From QALR01 sp964466625 (GTDB lineage: Bacteria > Bacillota > Clostridia > Oscillospirales > CAG-272), in NCBI GenBank assembly GCA_964466625.1, contig CAYXQF010000109.1:1-5172 (forward strand): a stretch of 5,172 bases of DNA, read 5' to 3'. The position numbers were made by a program, and so were the translations under genes. Each line of letters begins with the position of its first letter. Positions within the stretch are counted from its first letter, which is position 1. Positions 1 through 4,803 of the stretch are shown in pieces. The notes below the pieces were generated by a model. That model was not told the DNA's origin. It ran no database searches and saw only the letters and a list, made by a program, of their open reading frames with translations.

Positions 1-365
1 CCGAAAAGCAGGCAATAGAGTGCCGCAAGCACGCCGACCGCCAAAAAGATGGCACCGAATACCGTTTTTGCGACGCTGTGCTTTTTCTCTTCTTTTCGGA
101 TCTCTGTCACTGTTTCGTGGACGGTTTCGCTCACGATCTCCTGCGTCTGCGCCGAGGCTTCTTCTTTTTTATTTAAGATCAGCTCATCGAGCGTGATCTC
201 GAAAAAAGCCGCCATTTTCACAAGCTTTTGCAGCTCGGGCACGGCTTCGTTCGTTTCCCACTTGGAGATGGATTGGCGCGAAACCTCCAGCTTTTCCGCA
301 AGCTCAAGCTGGGAAAGTCCGCGTGCTGTTCGATATTTATAAATTTGTTCACCGAGATTTTCCAT
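1..365 (-). CDS. XRE-family transcriptional regulator with C-terminal membrane segment (3' end cut by window edge)
   Basis: Reading leftwards from the ATG at 365-363, the frame stays open to the edge and gives 121 residues. Residues 4-63 form a Cro/C1-type helix-turn-helix domain: a first helix around YKYRTARGLS, a second around QLELAEKL (19-26) and a recognition helix around SRQSISKWE (29-37), followed by the typical VPELQKLVKMAAFFEITLDEL segment. Residues 66-97 are charged and probably a linker. Residues 102-121 are hydrophobic (VFGAIFLAVGVLAALY) and look like a membrane segment, so the protein is probably a membrane-anchored DNA-binding regulator; its full length is unknown. The start is fixed by a strong AAGGAGG site seven bases upstream. 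It is transcribed divergently from the eutH unit and could regulate itself or that unit, but its target is not shown. The DNA-binding domain is certain; its role is not. Confidence 0.92.
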   Translation of the reverse strand, partial: MENLGEQIYKYRTARGLSQLELAEKLEVSRQSISKWETNEAVPELQKLVKMAAFFEITLDELILNKKEEASAQTQEIVSETVHETVTEIRKEEKKHSVAKTVFGAIFLAVGVLAALYCLLF

Positions 366-394
366 GTGTGAACCTCCTTTGCTGTGTTTTTTGT

Positions 395-405
395 CTACAT
401 TGTAG
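395..405. promoter_or_regulatory. Perfect 11-bp dyad over the -10 box (possible operator)
   Basis: CTACATTGTAG is a perfect palindrome about a central T and covers the -10 hexamer of the XRE promoter. A repressor bound here would block transcription, so autoregulation is plausible. Part of the symmetry may come simply from the TACAAT hexamer, so the operator call is an inference. Confidence 0.35.
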
Positions 406-427
406 CATAAAACGACGTCTTTTTCAA
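399..427 (-). promoter_or_regulatory. sigma-A promoter of the XRE regulator gene
   Basis: On the minus strand, TTGAAA (427-422) is followed after exactly 17 bases by TACAAT (404-399), with a TG extended -10 just upstream of the hexamer. Transcription would start near 392, giving a leader of about 27 bases that carries the AAGGAGG ribosome binding site. Both hexamers are near consensus and the placement suits the gene. No start-site data are available. Confidence 0.75.
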
Positions 428-520
428 CCAAGCGGAGTTGGAAATCGCGCAACCAACGGTAGCATTGTTTCATTTGCATACAAAAACGAACACGCGATTG
501 TGTTTCGGACAAAGTTTTCC

Positions 521-549
521 TTGACGGTGGTTTTTTAATATGATACAAT
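521..549 (+). promoter_or_regulatory. sigma-A promoter of the eutH transcript
   Basis: TTGACG (521-526), a 17-base spacer and TACAAT (544-549), with an extended -10 TGA directly upstream of the hexamer. Transcription would start near 556, leaving about 177 bases of leader before eutH. The leader contains the small broken reading frame at 584-699. I found no riboswitch or convincing attenuator hairpin in it. Confidence 0.75.
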
Positions 550-583
550 AATGTTATATAGTAGCATTTTGAGGGGTGATTTT

Positions 584-699
584 TTGAAAAAGGATATCTG
601 CATCTTTGACCATTTGCATTGCGGCTGATCGGACTTTATCTTTTGGGCATTTTTGTCTCGTATGTGGAAATTCTTGATGGAAAAAATATGAAATTTTAG
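584..699 (+). pseudogene. Small single-span membrane protein ORF, apparently frameshifted
   Basis: A strong GGGGTGAT ribosome binding site (573-580) is followed by TTG at 584. This opens a 14-residue frame, MKKDICIFDHLHCG, ending at TGA 626-628. From 619 another frame reads LRLIGLYLLGIFVSYVEILD and then GKNMKF before TAG at 697-699; its hydrophobic core looks like one membrane segment. An in-frame stop at 607-609 blocks the second frame upstream, and it has no ribosome binding site of its own. One extra base near 617-620 would join the two into a protein of about 38 residues. It could be a decayed gene, a sequencing error or a leader peptide with a chance second frame. I recognise no family. 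Confidence 0.4.
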
Positions 700-732
700 A
701 TTAATGGACAGAAAGGATCTACATAATAATTT

Positions 733-1845
733 ATGGAAATTTTATATTTTGTTATTGCGTGTTTTATGATTCTTGCCACGGTTGACCGCATTTTCGGCAA
801 CCGCTTCGGACTTGGCAAGGAAATGGAAAAGGGCGTCATGCTTCTCGGCACGATGACGCTTTCGATGGTGGGTATGATCGTGCTTTCCCCTGTGATCGCA
901 GATCTTTTGATGCCCGTTCTGGAGCCGCTCCGCCGCATTGGCTTTGAACCGTCTGTGATTATGGGTTCGCTTTTTGCCAACGATATGGGTGGCGCACCGC
1001 TCTCCTTGCAGACGGCAAGCACAGAAACCTCGGGTTATTTTAACGGTCTTGTCGTGGCTTCCATGCTCGGTGCCACCGTTTCGTTCACGGTTCCCTTGGC
1101 GCTCGGCGTCATCGACAAAAAGCATCACAAGGACGTGGCGCTCGGTATGCTTTGCGGTATCATCACGATCCCCGTCGGCTGTCTTGTTTCGGGACTTATT
1201 CTCAAAATGTCCTTCGGTGAGCTTTGCAAAAATCTGATTCCCTTGATCGTTTTCTCGGGTATTATCGCCGTTTGCCTTGGGCTTTGGCAGAAAGCCACGG
1301 TCAAGGTCTTTACGATCTTTGGTAAATTCGTGCAGATCCTCGTTGCCGTCGGTCTTGCGATCGGACTTTTCACTTTCCTTACGGATATCACCGTTTTGAA
1401 AAACGCCGCGCCTCTGGAAGATGGCATGAACGTTGTCATTAACGCGACTGCCGTGATGACAGGTGCATTCCCCCTTATTTTCCTTCTTTCCAAGCTTCTC
1501 AAAAAACCGCTCGTTTTCCTTGGTAAATTTATCGGCATCAATGAAGTTTCCGCCATGGGCCTTGTCGGCTGTCTGGCAACAAACGTGACCACCATCGGCA
1601 TGGTGGACGGTATGAACCGAAAGGGTATCGTTTTGAATATGGCTTTTGCCGTTTCGGGCGCTTTCGTCTTTGCGGGACATCTTGCTTTCACGGTTTCCAT
1701 GAACCCCGATTATCTCCTTGCGGTGATCGTCGGCAAGCTTGTCGGCGGCATTTCCGCTATTATCGTGGCAAACTTCGTTTATCGCCGTTCTGAAAAACAC
1801 AATGAGGAACAATCCGTTTTAGAACCTGTTTCTGTATCTGAATGA
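733..1845 (+). CDS. eutH: EutH-family ethanolamine permease
   Basis: This 370-residue, very hydrophobic protein has about ten membrane segments (among them 1-17, 35-59, 103-126, 134-158, 198-220, 235-256, 302-322 and 328-350). It follows EutH along its whole length. Clear blocks are VDRIFGNRFGLG near the N-terminus, the conserved DMGG at 84-87, ALGMLCGIITIPVGC (136-150), and the C-terminal FAVSGAF, GHLAF and VGKLVGG stretches. EutH carries ethanolamine across the cytoplasmic membrane, which matters mainly when little diffuses in unassisted. The length is close to the family's usual 370-410. The ribosome binding site GAAAGGA (711-717) lies 15 bases from the ATG, which is unusually far. An in-frame TAA at 727-729 excludes an earlier start, and the N-terminus aligns with EutH. 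No other eut gene lies in the window, so it stands alone here. The charged tail from about residue 351 is cytoplasmic-looking and poorly conserved. The family call is firm; the substrate in this organism is inferred. Confidence 0.93.
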   Translation: MEILYFVIACFMILATVDRIFGNRFGLGKEMEKGVMLLGTMTLSMVGMIVLSPVIADLLMPVLEPLRRIGFEPSVIMGSLFANDMGGAPLSLQTASTETSGYFNGLVVASMLGATVSFTVPLALGVIDKKHHKDVALGMLCGIITIPVGCLVSGLILKMSFGELCKNLIPLIVFSGIIAVCLGLWQKATVKVFTIFGKFVQILVAVGLAIGLFTFLTDITVLKNAAPLEDGMNVVINATAVMTGAFPLIFLLSKLLKKPLVFLGKFIGINEVSAMGLVGCLATNVTTIGMVDGMNRKGIVLNMAFAVSGAFVFAGHLAFTVSMNPDYLLAVIVGKLVGGISAIIVANFVYRRSEKHNEEQSVLEPVSVSE

Positions 1846-1863
1846 TTCAGATAATGTGCAAAA

Positions 1864-1896
1864 AGAATCAATTCTACGATTCGTAGAGTCGATTCT
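1864..1896. repeat. 33-bp inverted repeat downstream of eutH
   Basis: The arms AGAATCAATTCTACGA and TCGTAGAGTCGATTCT surround a single central T at 1880. They match at 14 of 16 positions, and one of the two mismatches would be a G-U pair in RNA. The inner 15 bases (1873-1887) are a perfect palindrome. An outer CAAAAAG (1859-1865) can also pair with CTTTTTG (1903-1909). It may act as a weak terminator for eutH, but the T run starts seven bases after the stem and is followed by GGGG. It could instead be a protein-binding site. Confidence 0.55.
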
Positions 1897-1915
1897 ACCG
1901 CGCTTTTTGGGGATT

Positions 1916-1940
1916 GTAGAATGTCTACGAGCTCTTGTAG
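1916..1940. promoter_or_regulatory. Two overlapping GTAG/CTAC dyads upstream of the operon promoter
   Basis: GTAGA (1916-1920) and TCTAC (1924-1928) form a dyad with a three-base centre. The same CTAC (1925-1928) forms a second, imperfect dyad with GTAG (1937-1940). The second ends one base before the presumed -35 hexamer at 1942. The position suits an activator or repressor of the three-gene operon; no known regulator is recognised. Confidence 0.35.
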
Positions 1941-1941
1941 G

Positions 1942-1970
1942 TTGTGTTTTTCGCCCATCGGATTTATAAT
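1942..1970 (+). promoter_or_regulatory. Promoter of the GT8-acyltransferase-CrtO-like operon
   Basis: A perfect TATAAT (1965-1970) sits 17 bases after TTGTGT (1942-1947), which matches the -35 consensus only in TTG. Transcription would start near 1977, giving a leader of about 40 bases. A weak -35 beside dyad symmetry would fit a promoter needing an activator; that is an inference. Confidence 0.6.
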
Positions 1971-2017
1971 ATGAAAAAACGTAACAGAATGCGAAAAACG
2001 AAAGGAACTTATCCGCT

Positions 2018-2998
2018 ATGCTTATGAACAACGTACAAGAAAAAAAGCTCATTCCCGTATTTTTTGCTGTGGACAACACTTATGCGCCGTATCTCACCGT
2101 GGCGCTCCGCTCCCTTATGGACAATGCCGATGCGAGCTATCGCTATCGTATTCATATTCTGATCGACTCTCTTGATGAAAATATCAAAGCGCGAATTTCG
2201 TCGATGCAGACAGAAATTTTTGAGATTGATTTTGTCCCCGTTCGCGAAAAGCTTGCAAAGTTTGCGGGCAAGCTTCACCTTCGTGATTATTATACACAAG
2301 CGACCTACTATCGCTTCTTTATTCCCGAGCTTTTCCCCGAATATGACCGCTGTGTTTATCTTGACTCGGATATCCTCGTTCTTGGTGATATTTCTAAAAT
2401 GTATGAAACCGAAATGAGTGATGATCTGATGGCGGCGGTTCCTGATGATGTGGTGGCGAATCTTTCGTTTTTCCGCGATTACGTGAGCAAATTCCTTGGT
2501 GTGCCTTATGAAAACTATTTCAACGCGGGAATTCTTCTCATCAATCTGGCGGAAATGCGTCGTGTGAATATCGAAAAAGCATTTCTCACGATCATGGGTG
2601 AACGTCAATTCCCCGTGGCACAGGACCAGGACTATCTCAACGTGCTTTGCCATCGTCGCGTCACTTATCTTGACGGTTCCTGGAACCGCACAGCTTTCCC
2701 CGGCATCGAAGCAGAAGAAAAACCGAATATCGTGCATTTCAAGATCAATTTCAAGCCTTGGCATTATGCGGGTATCTCTTTTGGTAAGCTTTTCTGGGAA
2801 TATGCCGCAAAAACCGATTTTTACGGTGAGATCAAAGAAGTTTATGAAAATTATACCGATGCCGAACGTGAGAAGGACGCTGGTCAATATGACGGCCTTG
2901 TCGCTCTTGCCACCTCGGAGATCGGAAAAGTTGATGAAAATTATATCGTGCCGACAGTCTTTTCTGTCGAAGCTATGATGAAAAAGGAGTGTCTTTAA
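2018..2998 (+). CDS. Glycosyltransferase family 8 protein
   Basis: A 326-residue cytosolic-looking protein with the GT8 (LgtC/GspA-like) fold signature. Visible motifs in order are the N-terminal strand IPVFFAVDNTYAPYLTVALRSL (12-33), the YYRFFIPELFPEYDRCVYLD block (97-116), the metal-binding DxD as D116-S-D118 in YLDSDILV, FNAGILLINL (168-177), DQDYLN (203-208), and HFKINFKPWHY (240-250), which holds the C-terminal metal-ligand histidine. These enzymes move a hexose, typically galactose or glucose from a UDP-sugar, with retention of configuration; sugar and acceptor here are unknown. About 65 residues after the core (263-326) are specific to this protein. The ATG at 2018 is preferred over the one at 2024 because AAAGGAA (2001-2007) lies about ten bases upstream. 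The stop overlaps the next start by one base (TAATG), so the gene is translationally coupled to the acyltransferase. No membrane segment is seen. Confidence 0.94.
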   Translation: MLMNNVQEKKLIPVFFAVDNTYAPYLTVALRSLMDNADASYRYRIHILIDSLDENIKARISSMQTEIFEIDFVPVREKLAKFAGKLHLRDYYTQATYYRFFIPELFPEYDRCVYLDSDILVLGDISKMYETEMSDDLMAAVPDDVVANLSFFRDYVSKFLGVPYENYFNAGILLINLAEMRRVNIEKAFLTIMGERQFPVAQDQDYLNVLCHRRVTYLDGSWNRTAFPGIEAEEKPNIVHFKINFKPWHYAGISFGKLFWEYAAKTDFYGEIKEVYENYTDAEREKDAGQYDGLVALATSEIGKVDENYIVPTVFSVEAMMKKECL

Positions 2999-3864
2999 TG
3001 GAAAAATCTGAGGAGCGCTTGGCGATCCTTGCGAAAATAGAAGAACTGGAGCGAGCAGGTCTTTTTGATAAGGATGTGGAAGCAGATCCGCCGACGATCC
3101 CGATCGAACCCGGCACCGTGGATTACACAGGCAAAAAGCTTTCCACGAAAATCGCTTCCGAATTTGCGAATTACGTAGCAAAATTTCATTTTGACAAATG
3201 TATCCGCAAAGGTCAGCTCATCATCAAGGAAGTCAAAGGTCTTGAAAATTATCTGGCGGTGCAGGAAAGCGGCGCCATCATTACGGCAAATCACTTTAAT
3301 CCTTTTGATAACTATGCGGTTTTCAAAGCGATCGAAAAGCCGCTCGGCAGAAAACGCCTTTATAAATTGATCCGTGAGGGAAATTATACCTCTTTCCCCG
3401 GGCTTTACGGTTTCTTTTTCCGTCATTGCAATACGCTCCCGATCCCCTCGAAAAGCACGGCGGCGCGCGAGATGATGACGGCGGTTACCGCTCTTTTGAA
3501 GCGCGGAGAAAAAATTCTCATTTATCCCGAGCAGGGTATGTGGTGGAATTACCGCAAACCTCGCCCAATGAAAGATGGTGCTTTTTATTTCGCAGCAAAA
3601 GCGATGGTTCCTGTTGTGCCATTCTTTATTACGATGGAGGATACGGAAACGATCGGTGCGGACGGTTTCCCTCTGCAGGCATATACCGTTCATATCCTGC
3701 CTGCGATCCACCCTTCGGAAACCGTGAGCACCAGAGAAAATATCCGCGATATGCGTCGCAAAAACGAGCAAGCGTGGAAAGAAGTTTATGAAGAAGTATA
3801 CGGCTTACCGCTCGTATATCTTTGTGATGAAAAGGAGCAGGAAGAATGTTCTACATTGGAGTGA
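2998..3864 (+). CDS. PlsC-like (LPLAT) glycerolipid acyltransferase
   Basis: A 288-residue protein with the 1-acylglycerol-phosphate acyltransferase core at about 75-240. Motif I is NHFNPFD (H99 with D104, the HX4D catalytic pair). Motif II lies around GLYGFFFRHCNTLPIP (135-150). Motif III is IYPEQGMWW (175-183), with the essential PE at 177-178 but Gln-Gly-Met-Trp instead of the usual Gly-Thr-Arg. Motif IV is VPVVPFF (204-210). The family transfers acyl groups to a hydroxyl of a lysophospholipid or related lipid at the inner membrane face. The first 75 residues are a charged extension, partly helical, with no signal peptide. The chosen start is ATG 2998, eight bases after AAAAGGAG; a GTG at 2989 in frame lies inside that site and is unlikely. 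The gene overlaps the GT8 stop by one base and the next gene by 19. The acceptor is unknown; the operon suggests a glycolipid. Confidence 0.91.
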   Translation: MEKSEERLAILAKIEELERAGLFDKDVEADPPTIPIEPGTVDYTGKKLSTKIASEFANYVAKFHFDKCIRKGQLIIKEVKGLENYLAVQESGAIITANHFNPFDNYAVFKAIEKPLGRKRLYKLIREGNYTSFPGLYGFFFRHCNTLPIPSKSTAAREMMTAVTALLKRGEKILIYPEQGMWWNYRKPRPMKDGAFYFAAKAMVPVVPFFITMEDTETIGADGFPLQAYTVHILPAIHPSETVSTRENIRDMRRKNEQAWKEVYEEVYGLPLVYLCDEKEQEECSTLE

Positions 3865-4412
3865 TTTTGATTGCTGTTTTGATCATAGCGGCGTGGAACG
3901 TCTTTCTTTTCACCACGTTTTTTGAAGCGCTTTTTTACACCGTTTTCGGCACGGTTGCCGTCATCGCGGTGGACGCTTTGACCGCGCTTTTCGTCCGTCA
4001 TCTGCCTGAGCGCTGGTTTGCACCGAATTCTCCCCGTTTTCATGTGGGTGAAAAGGAACGCAAATTTTATCGCAAGCTGAAGATCAAGGCTTGGAAGGAC
4101 AAGGTTCCCGAGCTTGGTTGCTTTACGGGTTTTCACAAAAATAAACTCGAAAATTCGAGCGACAGCGAATATCTTGGACGGTTTCTCCTGGAATCCAACT
4201 ATGGTGTGGTGATCCATCTTGTCAATGCGTTTGCCGGTGGACTTATCGTCTTTCTTCCCGGCGTGGACGCACAGATTGGGATTCCCGTTGCGGCGGTTAA
4301 TTTCGTGCTTTCCATGCTTCCCGTAGCGATCTTGCGCTATCACACAGCGCCGCTTCGCCGTCTTTATCTGAAAAGCTTACAAAAAAGACAAGCAGAAGTT
4401 TTGGTATCATAA
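3846..4412 (+). CDS. CrtO-like membrane acyltransferase (glycosyl-diaponeurosporenoate acyltransferase family)
   Basis: A 188-residue protein with about four membrane segments (3-23, 27-50, 121-140, 145-163) around a basic cytosolic stretch. It shares with staphylococcal CrtO the ERKFYRKLKIKAWKDKVPELG block (71-91), a Glu-rich turn leading into IHLVNAFAGG (123-132), and the C-terminal SMLPVAILRYHTAPLRRL (156-173), which parallels NVPIIIVQRYNRPRL in CrtO; length is also close (about 165 in CrtO). In Staphylococcus aureus, CrtO acylates the glucose of glycosyl-diaponeurosporenoate, the last step to staphyloxanthin. No carotenoid gene is in the window, so the acceptor here is probably another glycolipid; that is an inference. 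The ATG is eight bases after AAGGAG (3832-3837), within the end of the acyltransferase gene, so translation is coupled. The family match was made by eye on short blocks. Confidence 0.75.
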   Translation: MFYIGVILIAVLIIAAWNVFLFTTFFEALFYTVFGTVAVIAVDALTALFVRHLPERWFAPNSPRFHVGEKERKFYRKLKIKAWKDKVPELGCFTGFHKNKLENSSDSEYLGRFLLESNYGVVIHLVNAFAGGLIVFLPGVDAQIGIPVAAVNFVLSMLPVAILRYHTAPLRRLYLKSLQKRQAEVLVS

Positions 4413-4417
4413 AAAAG

Positions 4418-4450
4418 AAAATCGCAGAGCTGTGGCTCTGCGATTTTTTT
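4418..4450 (+). terminator. Intrinsic terminator of the three-gene operon
   Basis: A perfect ten-base stem, ATCGCAGAGC (4421-4430) with GCTCTGCGAT (4435-4444), closes a TGTG loop and runs into seven Ts (4444-4450). It begins six bases after the stop of the CrtO-like gene. The A-rich left flank gives a T run on the other strand, so it may also stop leftward transcription. Confidence 0.93.
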
Positions 4451-4497
4451 CGCGGTTTCGTAAAATCGCCAAATAGTTGGAAAATGCATTTCGCTGG

Positions 4498-4521
4498 TTC
4501 GAATCTGTCTACAGGTTCGAA
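4498..4521. repeat. 24-bp near-perfect palindrome in the convergent gap
   Basis: TTCGAATCTGT (4498-4508) and ACAGGTTCGAA (4511-4521) flank a two-base centre and pair at every position except one T-G. GGTTCGAA also recurs as a direct repeat (4496-4503 and 4514-4521). There is no T run after it, so it is not a terminator. It may be a protein-binding site or a stable RNA hairpin. Confidence 0.55.
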
Positions 4522-4566
4522 AAGCCCGAAAAGCATCTACAAAATTCTGAAAAACTTTAGAGTAGA

Positions 4567-4600
4567 AAAAACGGAGAAATCTCTCGAAATCTCCGTTTTT
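4567..4600 (-). terminator. Second intrinsic terminator, probably for leftward transcription
   Basis: AAAAACGGAGA (4567-4577) pairs perfectly with TCTCCGTTTTT (4590-4600) around a 12-base loop. Read leftwards, the stem ends in a run of Ts, which suits the end of the minus-strand transcript from the gene at 4804-5172, although that lies 200 bases away. It would also work rightwards (Ts at 4596-4600 and 4605-4610). GAAATCTC occurs twice in the loop region. Confidence 0.78.
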
Positions 4601-4616
4601 CTCGTTTTTTCGTGCC

Positions 4617-4666
4617 TGCATCTAAATCAGACACTCATCATGTGATGTGACCCCAATTTAGATGCA
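4617..4666. repeat. Inverted repeat with 11-bp perfect arms, flanked by a 9-bp direct repeat
   Basis: TGCATCTAAAT (4617-4627) is the exact reverse complement of ATTTAGATGCA (4656-4666). Inside, CATCA (4636-4640) pairs with TGATG (4643-4647), so the whole can be seen as two 24-base repeats pointing away from each other across TG. The bases TTTTCGTGC occur on both sides (4607-4615 and 4671-4679). This could be a tiny non-autonomous element, two insertion-sequence ends joined together, or simply an RNA hairpin. No reading frame is inside. Confidence 0.6.
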
Positions 4667-4672
4667 TGGCTT

Positions 4673-4759
4673 TTCGTGCAAGAATACACGAATCCCTTGG
4701 CGATGATAGGAGTTGCACTTAATCGCTATCTTCTATGGTGCAACGCCGTGCTTTTCACG
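4673..4759. other. Hairpin-rich non-coding stretch, possible structured RNA
   Basis: Three consecutive dyads with no convincing gene. TTCGTG (4673-4678) pairs with CACGAA (4687-4692). GTTGCAC (4712-4718) pairs with GTGCAAC (4738-4744), extended by GGC (4699-4701) with GCC (4745-4747). CGTG (4747-4750) pairs with CACG (4756-4759). Within the middle element, GATAG (4705-4709) can pair with CTATC (4726-4730) in the loop, which would be a pseudoknot. Nearest coding sequence is the minus-strand gene ending at 4804, so this may be its 3' untranslated region. No known RNA family is recognised. Confidence 0.35.
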
Positions 4760-4803
4760 ATGTCTATGTAATTAGATCATTCGGCAAAAACAGTTCAAGC
4801 CCT

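Noticed and set aside
49..538. Short plus-strand frames at 49-342 and 323-538
   Set aside because: The first is antisense to the XRE regulator. The second crosses its start, its promoter and the intergenic region; neither has a ribosome binding site or sensible composition.
556..732. Riboswitch or EutV-type antiterminator in the eutH leader
   Set aside because: I looked for paired hairpins with six-base loops and for known aptamer cores and found none; the leader is better explained by the small reading frame.
742..1812. 356-residue open frame on the minus strand opposite eutH
   Set aside because: It is fully antisense to a well-conserved membrane protein, has no ribosome binding site, and its composition (rich in His, Asn, Lys, Arg, Asp, Glu) is what the reverse of hydrophobic codons gives.
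2989..2997. GTG at 2989 as the acyltransferase start
   Set aside because: It lies within the AAAAGGAG ribosome binding site that serves ATG 2998, and the TAATG overlap is the usual coupled arrangement.
2009..3181. 390-residue open frame on the minus strand opposite the GT8 gene
   Set aside because: It spans the end of one confident gene and the start of another in antisense, with no family resemblance and no visible initiation signals.
4491..4509. tRNA fragment, because GGTTCGAATC resembles a T-arm
   Set aside because: The flanking bases form at most a weak stem with two wobble pairs and a mismatch, there is no acceptor or anticodon arm, and the same bases are better explained by the palindrome at 4498-4521.
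4297..4621. Minus-strand frames at 4297-4536 and 4364-4621
   Set aside because: They run through two terminator hairpins and into the end of the CrtO-like gene in antisense, without ribosome binding sites.
4601..4800. CRISPR array or ribozyme in the hairpin-rich gap
   Set aside because: There are no regularly spaced direct repeats, and I found no hammerhead or twister core motifs on either strand.
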